This document shows, piece after piece, positions 8,677-18,293 of a DNA stretch of 64,000 nt. The translations under genes were made by a program, and so were the position numbers. Position 1 is the stretch's first letter; the number at the start of each line of letters is the position of its first letter. A model generated the notes under the pieces. The model ran no database searches, was not told the DNA's origin, and saw only the letters and a list, made by a program, of their open reading frames with translations. This DNA comes from WTHC01 sp965218725 (GTDB lineage: Archaea; Thermoproteota; Nitrososphaeria; Nitrososphaerales; Nitrosopumilaceae), in assembly GCA_965218725.1 (NCBI GenBank), contig CBDCLO010000002.1, positions 62,001-126,000 of the forward strand, in the 5' to 3' direction.

Positions 8677-8917
8677 TACAAAAATATTGTTTGATGGAAA
8701 AGAAAAAAATAAAGCAATTTTCACTTCTATTAATATCGACAATAAGTTTAACTTAGAATGCATAACAAAAACAAAAATTTCTTTATCTAATGACATGGTT
8801 ATTGTAAACATAAATTCAAGTCACATTCAATATATGCGTGCAAGTATTAATTCAATTTTACGTTTGATTCAAACAAGCCATGATTCTATAGAATCGGTAA
8901 AAATATATGAAAAGTAA
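8663..8917 (+). CDS. KEOPS complex subunit Pcc1-like
   Basis: This 84-residue protein is a likely Pcc1, the dimerisation subunit of KEOPS, which makes the t6A base at position 37 of tRNAs reading ANN codons. The support is a short alpha/beta domain with RASINSILRLI near the C-terminus, plus its position between eL43 and prefoldin in the exosome string, where Pcc1 is commonly found in archaea. An ATG at 8654 would add three residues. The overlap with eL43 is 14 bases. Confidence 0.8.
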   Translation: MLNFNTKILFDGKEKNKAIFTSINIDNKFNLECITKTKISLSNDMVIVNINSSHIQYMRASINSILRLIQTSHDSIESVKIYEK

Positions 8918-8931
8918 TAGATCGTTATGCT

Positions 8932-9288
8932 ATGTCATCTGAGAAACAAATTCCACCATGGTTGCAGGAACAAATTTTAAAATTACAACAATCGCAACAA
9001 AATCTTCAATCCATACTATCACAAAAACAACAATTACAGATGGAGCAGATTGAGTCAGATAAAGCATTAGAAGAAATAAAAAATGCTGGTGATAATGAGA
9101 TTGTTTATAAATTTGCTGGTTCTGTTTTAATAAAGTCTAATAAAAAGGATCTAATGGCAGAATTAGAAGAAAAAAAAGAACTGTCAAATACTAGATCCAT
9201 CGTTCTATCAAAACAAGAAACTAGAATAAAACAAAATATACAAGAGCAGGAAACTAAAATAAATGAAATGATTAAAGGTAGGCAGTGA
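8932..9288 (+). CDS. pfdB: prefoldin beta subunit
   Basis: The 118-residue protein consists of two long coiled-coil helices (about residues 5-50 and 75-115) joined by a short beta-hairpin containing YKFAGSVLIK, the normal prefoldin beta build. Prefoldin passes unfolded proteins to the thermosome. The gene is 14 bases downstream of Pcc1 in the same operon. Confidence 0.93.
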   Translation: MSSEKQIPPWLQEQILKLQQSQQNLQSILSQKQQLQMEQIESDKALEEIKNAGDNEIVYKFAGSVLIKSNKKDLMAELEEKKELSNTRSIVLSKQETRIKQNIQEQETKINEMIKGRQ

Positions 9289-9337
9289 TACTACCTTATG
9301 CACAATTAAATTATTGGTAATCCACAAATAATTACAC

Positions 9338-10021
9338 TTGAATCTAAGTAATCTAAGAATTATTGCAGATGAAAGAGAAAGAAAGAGCGGTATTCCTGAA
9401 TTACTAAAATCAGTTGGAATAAATCTTGAAATAAAAACATTATTAGTAGGTGATTATATAGTCCAGCCTGAAATTGTAGTAGAAAGAAAAAGCATTAGTG
9501 ATTTGGTATCGTCAATTTTTGATGGAAGATTATTTGATCAATGTAAAAGATTAAAAAAACATTATAGTCAACCAATAGTGCTAATAGAAGGAAATTTTAA
9601 TAAAATAGAAAAGATATCAGAGAATCCATTTGTATTCTATGGTGCAGTTTCATCAGTATTATTAGATTTTAAAATACCTGTGGTGTACACACCTAATATT
9701 TTTCATACATCTAAATTATTGATATCCATGTCATCTAGAAAAGGTACAGTGGAAGGATATTTTTTAAAAAAAATAAAGAAATCTAATGATATAAAGAAAC
9801 AACAACTTTTAGTATTATGTAGTCTTCCTGGAATAGGAGAAAAAACTGCAATAAAACTACTTGATAAATTTGGCTCACCAATAGATGTTTTAACAGCGTC
9901 ATTAGTAAATCTGTTAAAGATTAAAGGATTAAGTAAACTACGCATCAAAAAAATAAAAAAAATGCTTGAAACTAAACATAAAAATACAGATGAATTAACA
10001 CAAAAAACATTAAATTGTTGA
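9338..10021 (+). CDS. XPF/ERCC4-family structure-specific DNA nuclease (no helicase domain)
   Basis: The 227-residue protein has an ERCC4 nuclease domain (about residues 5-140) with the active-site pieces D11, GDY at 38-40 and ERK-x3-D at 49-55. A tandem helix-hairpin-helix domain follows at about 160-215, containing LPGIGEKTA. This is the short crenarchaeal/thaumarchaeal form that lacks the Hef helicase and usually works with PCNA on forks and flaps. No ATG fits, so the TTG at 9338 is the likely start. It closes the exosome string. Confidence 0.9.
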   Translation: MNLSNLRIIADERERKSGIPELLKSVGINLEIKTLLVGDYIVQPEIVVERKSISDLVSSIFDGRLFDQCKRLKKHYSQPIVLIEGNFNKIEKISENPFVFYGAVSSVLLDFKIPVVYTPNIFHTSKLLISMSSRKGTVEGYFLKKIKKSNDIKKQQLLVLCSLPGIGEKTAIKLLDKFGSPIDVLTASLVNLLKIKGLSKLRIKKIKKMLETKHKNTDELTQKTLNC

Positions 10022-10048
10022 TCAGTTATACCACATCTGAATAAATTC

Positions 10049-10801
10049 ATGCTTGTTTCATATAATTGGCTTAGTGATAATATATACAACCCAGATGTAA
10101 TCATACTTGATACACGTCCAAAATTCCAGTATGAACTTGCACATATTATAAATTCACAATTAATAAATATAGCAGAAGTTATAAAACTGAGTCAATTTGG
10201 CACGAATCTAGTTATAGACAAAGATAGAATTAATAAACTTTTTGGTGAACTTGGAATTAATAACAAAAAAACTGTTGTAGTTTATGGAGAACATATGGAT
10301 CCAACAATAACCAGAATAGTATGGACGTTTTTATATTCAGGTCATACAAACACACATATTTTGAATACTAATTTTAGTCACTTACAAAAAATTGGTATAC
10401 AAATGACAAATAAAATTACCAACATTAAAAAAACTACATTTGTTGCAAATATTAATAATTATTTAAAGATTGATGCGAATGAATTGAAAAATAAACTTGG
10501 AAGTTTAGTGCTTATTGATGCTCGTACTACTCAAGAATACATGTTCGGACATCTACCAACATCAATTTCATTTCCATTTGTTGATGGTATACAGATGAAT
10601 TTATTTAAAGAAAAAAATATACTTGTTAAACTTTTTAATGAAAAAAATATTCTACATAACAAAGAAATAGTATGTTACTGCACTCATGGACATAGAGCAT
10701 CCAGCGTATTTTTTCAGTTAATGATAGCTGGTTACAAAGATCTTAGATTATATGATGGTTCATTTGTTGATTGGTATGGTAGAGGATTTCTTATAGAATG
10801 A
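10049..10801 (+). CDS. two-domain rhodanese-like sulfurtransferase
   Basis: The 250-residue protein holds two rhodanese domains. The C-terminal one has the catalytic cysteine C211 in the CTHGHRAS loop; the N-terminal one lacks a cysteine in the equivalent loop (YGEHMD), which is usual for tandem rhodaneses. It would carry sulfur as a persulfide, but the physiological donor and acceptor are unknown. Its 3' end overlaps the convergent Nob1 gene by 42 bases. Confidence 0.88.
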   Translation: MLVSYNWLSDNIYNPDVIILDTRPKFQYELAHIINSQLINIAEVIKLSQFGTNLVIDKDRINKLFGELGINNKKTVVVYGEHMDPTITRIVWTFLYSGHTNTHILNTNFSHLQKIGIQMTNKITNIKKTTFVANINNYLKIDANELKNKLGSLVLIDARTTQEYMFGHLPTSISFPFVDGIQMNLFKEKNILVKLFNEKNILHNKEIVCYCTHGHRASSVFFQLMIAGYKDLRLYDGSFVDWYGRGFLIE

Positions 10802-11269
10802 CATTCTTTTTTTTGGCATATTGCCACAAATCATACACAACTTGTTCAAATAACAATGATTATTGCATCCAGGACAGTAGTATACCCATTTTACTTCACG
10901 TCTTATTCCTGAAGTCATAATAGGTTTTGTTGCAATTCCAAGTTTTTTTGAAACATTGATTATAGAAAAATCATCAGTTATTAATTCACCATTAACATAA
11001 ATGCATAGAGAAACTACAGAAACATCACCATCTGATAAACTATTAATATCTCCTGTTTCTTTAGCCTTTTTTATTACTTTATTTTTATATAGCGTGATTG
11101 GATCCATTATTATTATTCTGCCAGTTTTTAATAACACATCAAATATGTCATAATTTTTTTTAATGTGCTTCACCTCATTAAAAATTAATGATGTTGTATA
11201 ATATCTATCTAATGATCTAAATGGTATGCCTGCATAAAAGGCACTTGCATCTAAAACTCTAAAAACCAA
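10760..11269 (-). CDS. endoribonuclease Nob1
   Basis: This 169-residue protein has an N-terminal PIN domain (first acidic residue in VLDASAFYAG, further acids near GDVSVVSL and ITDDFSI) and a C-terminal zinc ribbon of two CxxC pairs (CPGC, CMIC). Nob1 cuts the 3' end of 16S rRNA precursors. It overlaps the NAD kinase gene by 11 bases on the same strand and the rhodanese gene tail-to-tail by 42 bases. Confidence 0.92.
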   Translation of the reverse strand: MVFRVLDASAFYAGIPFRSLDRYYTTSLIFNEVKHIKKNYDIFDVLLKTGRIIIMDPITLYKNKVIKKAKETGDINSLSDGDVSVVSLCIYVNGELITDDFSIINVSKKLGIATKPIMTSGIRREVKWVYYCPGCNNHCYLNKLCMICGNMPKKRMSFYKKSSTIPINK

Positions 11270-12068
11270 GTTTAGTCATCTGTCTTAGTCCATGTTTCTT
11301 AAGTCTTATAAATACTGCCTGTTTTCCATATTTTTTTATGATTATTGGTTCTTCAAACCTTATGGATCTTATAACCTGTGCATCAACTACTACATTACAA
11401 TCATGAGAACAACTAATTTGGATTTTTTTATCAGGTACTACTATTGATTCTAAGCCATATACTGGAGCTACAGGAGTTATTATCAATGCATCAAGACTTT
11501 CATGTAAAATAGGCCCACCCAATGAAAAAGAATGCCCAGTTGACCCACTAGGTGTAGCTATTATAATCCCATCCATTTTTTGTTTAATTGTATCGTTCTG
11601 GAATCTGATCACAAATTTAGCGGTCTTGGTAAGATTTTTTCTATTTATATATATTTCATTAAGAGCAGGAGGCAGCTCTTCTCCGTTATATTCTGCAACT
11701 ATTCTTATCCTCTTATCTAAAAATATATTGTCAGTGATAATTTGTTCAAGAGCTTGGTCAATCTGTTCTGTTTTTATTTCTGATAATATTCCCCTGTTTC
11801 CACCTACATTAATTGTTAATAATGGAGTTTCACATATAATGTGTCTAAACACACGCAGTATTGTACCATCACCACCTAACGTTATGACTAGATCTAGTTT
11901 TTTATCATGTAGTTCTTCTATTGTGTTTACTCTTGTAGTTTTTTTAATAGATAAAGTAGTAAATGTTTCAATATTTCTTTTTATTAGTTTTTTAGCTATA
12001 CTTTTTGCGGCAATTTCTGAATCACGAGATCCAAATTTTGTAATTATTGCAATTCTTTCTAATTTCAA
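11259..12068 (-). CDS. nadK: NAD kinase
   Basis: This ATP/polyphosphate NAD kinase makes NADP. The signature LGGDGTILR is followed by the TPSGSTGHSFSLGGP segment, both diagnostic. The TTG at 12068 gives a 269-residue protein starting just before LERIAIITKFG. An upstream ATG at 12119 would add 17 residues with no family resemblance, so TTG is preferred. It is followed by Nob1 with an 11-base overlap. Confidence 0.93.
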   Translation of the reverse strand: MKLERIAIITKFGSRDSEIAAKSIAKKLIKRNIETFTTLSIKKTTRVNTIEELHDKKLDLVITLGGDGTILRVFRHIICETPLLTINVGGNRGILSEIKTEQIDQALEQIITDNIFLDKRIRIVAEYNGEELPPALNEIYINRKNLTKTAKFVIRFQNDTIKQKMDGIIIATPSGSTGHSFSLGGPILHESLDALIITPVAPVYGLESIVVPDKKIQISCSHDCNVVVDAQVIRSIRFEEPIIIKKYGKQAVFIRLKKHGLRQMTKLGF

Positions 12069-12184
12069 ACATAGTTTTTTATTGTAATAACATTTAAAAA
12101 GTAATTGAATGCGGCACATTTTTATAAAAAATCCACTTGACTTATAGATAAGATTTTTAAGTAATTTTCAAGTATAACTAACTA

Positions 12185-13144
12185 ATGTCATTATTATTGA
12201 AAGATAGGGTATACACAATGGAGTCATCCACAGCTAAAAGAGGTGTATATCCTCTGCATGGCTATAAACTTGGTATTTATAGGTTACCAATTAAACTATA
12301 TGATTCAGCAGAATCCAAATCAATTTTTGATGGATTAAAAAGAACATTTGATATGGATATGTATGCTGATCGTATCTATGTAACACATAATTGGAAAGAA
12401 GAAAATATTCCAGATATTGATAGCAGAGACTATGAACAAATAGAATTGAGTGTTACAGTAGAAATTGTAACTGGTGAAGTGATTGATATAATTTACCAAA
12501 TATTTCCAATTGAGAAGTTTGGTGATCTGCAATGGATCAAAGATTATAGAAAGAAAGCTGATTATTATGCAAAAATGATAATTGATACTGTATTACGTAA
12601 TACAATACTTGCAGACAAAATGATCGAGCTATTTATTAATACAAATAAACTGACTAATAGTGACGCTACTAAAAAATTAGAGGAGATGACGCCTCTTGCT
12701 AAAATTGTACCTGGTGCAAAACCAAAACCAATAACAAGCACATCTGATGTAGAGTCAAGTGATGTTGCAGAACAAATTACAGTACCGGATGGTGCTAAAC
12801 CAGGACCAATTGATGTAGAATATAAAAACAAGATGAAGTTATCTGCAGCATATACAGTATCTAGCAACGGTAATAAAATAAAGACTTGGGGTAGAATAGG
12901 AACTAACAATCAAGTGATGGGTGTATGGGGCGAACATGTATCTGTTGATTTTGATATTTGTATTGCTGATGGAGCATGTATAGATGCTTGTCCTGTGGAC
13001 GTTTATGAGTGGTTTAATTCTCCAGGTAATAAAGCATCTGAAAAAAAACCACTTATGTCTAGAGAACCTGATTGCATATTCTGTCTTGCATGTGAAGGTG
13101 TATGTCCTCCACAGGCAATTAAAATATTTGAAAAAAATAAATAA
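12185..13144 (+). CDS. long di-cluster ferredoxin with N-terminal extension domain
   Basis: The 319-residue protein ends in a ferredoxin domain of the Sulfolobus type. The first cluster site is C-x5-C-x3-CP starting near residue 259 (CIADGACIDACP), which suggests a 3Fe-4S cluster. The second is CxxCxxCxxxCP near residue 297, a 4Fe-4S site. Residues 1-170 form an unrecognised, probably folded domain, joined by a Pro/Ala/Ser-rich linker at about 175-225. It is a single-gene unit facing away from NAD kinase. It is likely a main electron carrier; the role of the N-terminal domain is unknown. Confidence 0.88.
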   Translation: MSLLLKDRVYTMESSTAKRGVYPLHGYKLGIYRLPIKLYDSAESKSIFDGLKRTFDMDMYADRIYVTHNWKEENIPDIDSRDYEQIELSVTVEIVTGEVIDIIYQIFPIEKFGDLQWIKDYRKKADYYAKMIIDTVLRNTILADKMIELFINTNKLTNSDATKKLEEMTPLAKIVPGAKPKPITSTSDVESSDVAEQITVPDGAKPGPIDVEYKNKMKLSAAYTVSSNGNKIKTWGRIGTNNQVMGVWGEHVSVDFDICIADGACIDACPVDVYEWFNSPGNKASEKKPLMSREPDCIFCLACEGVCPPQAIKIFEKNK

Positions 13145-13179
13145 CACTTTTTAGCATTAATGATTATTTTAATTTTTTC

Positions 13180-15201
13180 ATGATTAATTATTTTATACAG
13201 TTAATTCTTGATCTTTTTATCATATCTGCTATTGTAATAACATTTTATACTTGTAATTTCTATTACCTAGTTTATTTATCAGAAAAACACAAAGAAAAAC
13301 ATGTTATTATTTCTAATAACGAACCATCAATCACCATCCATCTCCCAATATATAATGAAAAATATGTTGCTGTGAGATTAGTAAATGCAGTTTGTAAATT
13401 AGCCTATCCAAAAGATAAAATGCACATCATGGTTCTAGATGACTCTGATGATGATACTACCAAACTTTTAGAAATACTCATTAATAGGTATAAAAAAGAA
13501 GGGTTTGATATAATTCATATTAAGCGTAATAACAGAATCGGATATAAGGCGGGTGCACTTAAATATGCAATGAAATTTACTACAACAGAATATGTTGCAA
13601 TTTTCGATGCAGATTTTATACCTCCATATTGGTTTCTGAAAAAAACAATATCATATTTTTCTGAACCAGATATAGGATTAATTCAATGCAGATGGGGACA
13701 TTTAAACGAAAACTATTCTTCACTAACAAAAGCACAAGCACTTAGTTTGGATTTTCATTTTTTAATTGAACAAAAAGCTAAAAGTGATACGGCACTTTTT
13801 ATGAATTTTAATGGCACTGCTGGGATATGGAGAAAAAAATGTATTGATGATGCTGGTGGATGGCATACTGCAACACTTGTAGAGGATTTAGATTTAAGTT
13901 ATAGAGCTCAAATGAAAGGTTGGAAATGCATATTTGCATCTGATATTGTAGTTAATGCAGAGCTTCCGGCACAAATGAATGGTGCTAAACGACAGCAGTT
14001 CCGTTGGGCAAAGGGTTCCATCCAATGTGCAATAAAGCTTCTTAGTGATATTATGACAAAACACAAAATTCCAATAGAAGCAAAATTACAAGCGTTTATT
14101 CAACTTACACGACATATTGTTTTTCCATTAATATTAATTCAATTTATAACATTACCAATACTTCTGGCATCTAAAATTAATATTTATGTAATAAGTTTTA
14201 TACCAATACTTACAGTGGTCATATATTTAGCTATGGGCCCAATTGCATATCTATTAGTGATACATAGATTATGGAAAAATGATTGGAGACGTAAAGCTAT
14301 TGCCATGCCATACTTAATAATATATTCTATAGGAATATCAGTTAATAACACGATAGCAGTTTTTGATGCAATAATTAGTAATAAAAATGAATTTTTGAGA
14401 ACTCCAAAATATGGTATAATAAATAAAACTGATAATTGGAAAAATAAGTCCTATAATCTACCTTTTACCAAAACTACTTTACTTGAAATATTTTTTGGTG
14501 TTTATGGTATAATGGGAATATTAATAGCAGCTTTTTCAAACAACATAGTTTTTATCCCAATAATAACATTACATGTTATTGGATTTTTGTATATTGCATA
14601 TCTTAGTATATCTCATACAAAATCTGAAACAAATAAATCAGCAACTAATGATAAAAAAAGTGGATCTGCATTGAGAAATTTGTTTTATAAACTAAATATA
14701 ATCGCAATATTGACAATAATTTGTTTTGGAGCATATATGGCGTATGCTGGATATCAGAATAACATATATCCTCTTGATATTTCACGAGGACTATTAGATA
14801 GAATTATAGCATCATCTGACACTCTATCAATACTACATGATATAAATTCAATAAAAGAACATCTTTTATTAAATAACAATCCTGTATGGATATTTCCTAC
14901 GGACACAACTGATTTTATTCGCATACAAAAAGATCTAGATAATATGATTTTAGATGTAAAGGAATTATCAGTAATTGATAATAATAGCACCACATTTTAC
15001 ATTGGCATGATAGACATAGATAATCGTGCAAAAAATATCAAAGAAAATTTAGTAGATATGACTCCATATCTATATGCAAGTATATCTAATATAGCATATA
15101 GCATAATTTGGATTGCGTCAATATTAGGTTTATTTATAATATTTAGAAATAAAAAAGAGCAATTAAAGACATATGACATCCCAAAAAATTTATCTAAGTA
15201 A
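13180..15201 (+). CDS. membrane processive glycosyltransferase, family 2 (cellulose-synthase-like)
   Basis: The 673-residue protein starts with a membrane helix (about 8-32). A GT-A domain follows with DD at 87-88, DAD at 143-145, ED at 235-236 and QQFRW at 272-276, the D, DxD, TED and QxxRW set of processive beta-glycan synthases. Several membrane helices follow to about 490, then a single helix near 505-525, an outside domain of about 110 residues, and a last helix near 640-660. It probably polymerises and exports a glycan. No PilZ domain was seen. Its end overlaps the coiled-coil gene by 12 bases. Confidence 0.88.
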   Translation: MINYFIQLILDLFIISAIVITFYTCNFYYLVYLSEKHKEKHVIISNNEPSITIHLPIYNEKYVAVRLVNAVCKLAYPKDKMHIMVLDDSDDDTTKLLEILINRYKKEGFDIIHIKRNNRIGYKAGALKYAMKFTTTEYVAIFDADFIPPYWFLKKTISYFSEPDIGLIQCRWGHLNENYSSLTKAQALSLDFHFLIEQKAKSDTALFMNFNGTAGIWRKKCIDDAGGWHTATLVEDLDLSYRAQMKGWKCIFASDIVVNAELPAQMNGAKRQQFRWAKGSIQCAIKLLSDIMTKHKIPIEAKLQAFIQLTRHIVFPLILIQFITLPILLASKINIYVISFIPILTVVIYLAMGPIAYLLVIHRLWKNDWRRKAIAMPYLIIYSIGISVNNTIAVFDAIISNKNEFLRTPKYGIINKTDNWKNKSYNLPFTKTTLLEIFFGVYGIMGILIAAFSNNIVFIPIITLHVIGFLYIAYLSISHTKSETNKSATNDKKSGSALRNLFYKLNIIAILTIICFGAYMAYAGYQNNIYPLDISRGLLDRIIASSDTLSILHDINSIKEHLLLNNNPVWIFPTDTTDFIRIQKDLDNMILDVKELSVIDNNSTTFYIGMIDIDNRAKNIKENLVDMTPYLYASISNIAYSIIWIASILGLFIIFRNKKEQLKTYDIPKNLSK

Positions 15202-16620
15202 ATCAAACTCTTTTCTTACAATGTCAACTGCCCGTATCCCAAAACTATCTCTTATCTGTTCAATTTTTATATTTTCCTTTAACACACCACTATTCAATCT
15301 TTCATTTAATAATCTAAATATGATTTTGAATTTAATCTCCCACTTATACACACAATCAAATATTTTGCTTATGGACCATTGTATTATTTCATTTGGAATT
15401 TCAATATCGTCTGATTCAAATTTAAAAGCATATAATAATTTAATGATTTCTGACGTTTGAGATACCATATTTTTTAAATCATCAATATTTCCGTACCTTG
15501 ATTCAGCATATAATCTAATACTGGATTGATACTTAGATAATCGTAGAAGTGATATAATTTCATTTGATGACGATGATTTAGTAATGCTTCTTATTTCATT
15601 TAATTCATCAAAAACTTTTGATGTTTTTTTATTAAATTCCATGACTAAATTATTAGATTTTTTAAGTGAATTAGATAACGTTGATACGTTATTCTCTATT
15701 GATGATATTTCTTTAAACATATCATTTTTAAAATTAATGAATTCTATTTTTATTGATTTAATATCATCTTTAGTATTGGCTATAGAACGTGTACTTTTTA
15801 TAATAGAATTAACTTCATCCTCAACAGATAATATTTTTTTGTTGAGGTTTGTAACGTTTCTAGTATTTACAGCTATATCATTTAGCTCATGTTTTAAATT
15901 TAGTACAGCATTATTTAATAATTTAATTTTTCCAGTTTCTGTATGAATGAAATTTATTTTTTGTTTGATATTTTCTATTTCTGAAAATATTGTTGACGTT
16001 GATCTAATTTTATCTGACACATTTTTTAACTCATTTTTTAGTTTTATGATATAGTTTTTAGTAATTGTTATGTCCTCAGTGCTATTTGTAAACTTATTTA
16101 CATTTTCTTTTATTTTATTAATTTCTAGTCTCATGTTTTCTAATTCTTTGGTTTTATCAGTTATGCTTTTTAAATTATTTTTTAGTTCATCAATTCTTTG
16201 TGCAATTTTTATTATCATTTGTGAATTAATTTTTGTTGAATTTATATTGTCAGACAATATCTGCTTTATGTTTTTTACATTCAAAATTGATTCATATTTG
16301 TTAATTGTATCAACTTGTTTTTGTAGTTTTATTATCTGATCATTTATTTTAGTTATTAAAACTGATCCATGTTTTACTTCATTTAGTCCACTAAATAATT
16401 TATTTATATCATTTTCTATTATCTTATTTTGTTTTATATTGTTTTTAATTGGTTCCATTATTGAATTAAAACTACTTATAAGATCTCTTATAGATATGAG
16501 AGTCGTTTGATTCTCAATAAATGTTGTTGACATTGATATTACATTCTTAGACAATATTTCTACGATTTTATTTAATTCTGTAGTTTGTTCTAATTTTTTA
16601 TCATTACTGCTTTTTTTCAT
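15190..16620 (-). CDS. long coiled-coil protein, function unknown
   Basis: This 476-residue protein is almost wholly heptad-rich helix from about residue 10 to 365, with repeated short blocks such as IKLKNELKNVSDKIR, followed by a globular tail of about 110 residues with YKWEIKFKIIFRLLN. No signal peptide or membrane helix was seen, so it should be cytoplasmic. It converges on the glycan synthase gene with a 12-base overlap. It resembles tropomyosin- or SMC-arm-like rods but has no ATPase motifs. The codon use is like its neighbours. Confidence 0.8.
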   Translation of the reverse strand: MKKSSNDKKLEQTTELNKIVEILSKNVISMSTTFIENQTTLISIRDLISSFNSIMEPIKNNIKQNKIIENDINKLFSGLNEVKHGSVLITKINDQIIKLQKQVDTINKYESILNVKNIKQILSDNINSTKINSQMIIKIAQRIDELKNNLKSITDKTKELENMRLEINKIKENVNKFTNSTEDITITKNYIIKLKNELKNVSDKIRSTSTIFSEIENIKQKINFIHTETGKIKLLNNAVLNLKHELNDIAVNTRNVTNLNKKILSVEDEVNSIIKSTRSIANTKDDIKSIKIEFINFKNDMFKEISSIENNVSTLSNSLKKSNNLVMEFNKKTSKVFDELNEIRSITKSSSSNEIISLLRLSKYQSSIRLYAESRYGNIDDLKNMVSQTSEIIKLLYAFKFESDDIEIPNEIIQWSISKIFDCVYKWEIKFKIIFRLLNERLNSGVLKENIKIEQIRDSFGIRAVDIVRKEFDLLR

Positions 16621-16663
16621 TATTTATTAAATTGGAATTCAATGATAAAAAAGTTAAGTTAAA

Positions 16664-16777
16664 TTAAACTTGTTTGTTTATTAATTCTGGTTCATGAAGC
16701 AATTCATGAAATGTTTTTTCTATTAATCCATTTATGGTATCAATAAATATCTTTTTACAGTAATTACATTTGATCAT
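16664..16777 (-). CDS. 37-residue zinc-knuckle mini-protein
   Basis: Between the coiled-coil gene and the antiporter a short minus-strand frame reads MIKCNYCKKIF and ends HEPELINKQV. One CxxC pair near the N-terminus and two histidines further on (HELLH) could bind one zinc. The frame has a clean ATG and a gene-like composition. Its start lies 116 bases from the divergent antiporter start. The function is unknown. Confidence 0.6.
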   Translation of the reverse strand: MIKCNYCKKIFIDTINGLIEKTFHELLHEPELINKQV

Positions 16778-16892
16778 AATTATACCGTATTATACAGTAC
16801 TATTAATGTATGGTGATTGTAGAATTACCTAATCTTAAACTATTCTAGTTTTTTATATACTGCTTTTAAAGTATCTTTGAGAATAGACAATT

Positions 16893-18212
16893 ATGATTGA
16901 TCCGATACTTAAACCTGAATCTCAGATATTTAACGACTCTTTAGATAACCAAATTCTTAGCTTTGTAAAACAATTAAACCCATTTGAACTTCCTCATACA
17001 TCATTTGTTACAGATTTGGCAATTATCATGATCCTGGCAGCAGTTGTAACACTTGCATTTTTCAAAATAAGACAACCTTTAATTGTTGGATATCTTTTCG
17101 CGGGAATGTTAATTGGGCCATTATCTCCATTATGGACGTGGTTTTTGCCAGATAGCAGGTCACTGTTTAATGATATTGAAGGGATTGGCATATTATCAGA
17201 TATTTCAGCGCTGAATCTTTTTGCTGAGATTGGGGTGATTTTATTACTATTTGTTATAGGTATAGAATTTCCATATGCTAAAATACGTTCAATAGGGAAA
17301 GTAGCAATTGGAGTAGGCACTATAGGTTTATTTTCTACTCTGTTAGTTGTATTTTATATTGCTGACATTATTGGATTCAATTTTATGGATTCTTTGTTTA
17401 TAGCTGCAGCGCTTTCAGTAAGTAGTACAGCAATAATTCTAAAAATACTCGCAGATTTTGGTAGAATTAAAAAGGAGTCATCTATACTTGTTCTTGGGAT
17501 ACTAATAGTAGAAGATGTCATTGCAATAATTCTCATTGCATCATTAGAATCCATCGCACTTGTTGGTTCTATTTCTATAGAAGGTGTACTAATAATTTCC
17601 TTAGTGGCTGCTGGGTTAATAATAGGCACATTTACTATTGGGACAAAAATAATACCTCCATTAATAGATAAAGTGGCACGTGCAGAAAATAGAGAGATTT
17701 TGTTGTTGAGTGTATTGGGCATATGCTTTGGATATGCATTATTTGCAAATATAGTTGGACTTTCAGTTGCAATAGGTGCATTTTTAGCAGGAGTTCTAAT
17801 TGCAGAATCTAAATCATCAGAGGTTTCAAAAATGATATCTAGTCCAATAAAAGATATGTTTGTAGCAATTTTCTTTGTGTCTGTTGGAGCACTTATGGAT
17901 ATAAGTCAAATTCAAGACTATGTATTTATTGCAATTATACTGATATTAACTACAATTGTAATGAAATTTAGTAGCAATCTACTAGGTAATTTTATATTTA
18001 AGCAGAAAACCACTAACTCACTAAGATCAGCATTCATATTAGCATCTCCACGTGGTGAATTTTCAATAGTTATAGTAAAAGTTGGAATTGATTTGGGAGT
18101 TGTAAGCTCATTTCTATTTCCATTAGTTGGAATAATATGCATAACTACAGCATTTATTTCACCAATTTTATTTAATATATGTGATAAAATAATATTAAAA
18201 TTGAAAAATTAG
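16893..18212 (+). CDS. CPA2-family cation/proton antiporter (KefB/NapA-like)
   Basis: This 439-residue membrane protein has about twelve predicted helices. Family segments include KIRQPLIVGYLFAGMLIGP near residue 55, ILLLFVIGIEF, and VSSTAIILKILADFG, the unwound-helix region of Kef-type exchangers. It would swap Na+ or K+ for protons across the cell membrane. No TrkA-N/RCK domain follows, so it is the bare transporter form. It stands alone, 82 bases before the tRNA-Gly gene. Confidence 0.9.
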   Translation: MIDPILKPESQIFNDSLDNQILSFVKQLNPFELPHTSFVTDLAIIMILAAVVTLAFFKIRQPLIVGYLFAGMLIGPLSPLWTWFLPDSRSLFNDIEGIGILSDISALNLFAEIGVILLLFVIGIEFPYAKIRSIGKVAIGVGTIGLFSTLLVVFYIADIIGFNFMDSLFIAAALSVSSTAIILKILADFGRIKKESSILVLGILIVEDVIAIILIASLESIALVGSISIEGVLIISLVAAGLIIGTFTIGTKIIPPLIDKVARAENREILLLSVLGICFGYALFANIVGLSVAIGAFLAGVLIAESKSSEVSKMISSPIKDMFVAIFFVSVGALMDISQIQDYVFIAIILILTTIVMKFSSNLLGNFIFKQKTTNSLRSAFILASPRGEFSIVIVKVGIDLGVVSSFLFPLVGIICITTAFISPILFNICDKIILKLKN

Positions 18213-18293
18213 ATTTAATTATGTTATTATAATATAATTTAAAATATGTTTTATACAATCTATAGTATCATTAAATGAATCATAAACTGTTGA

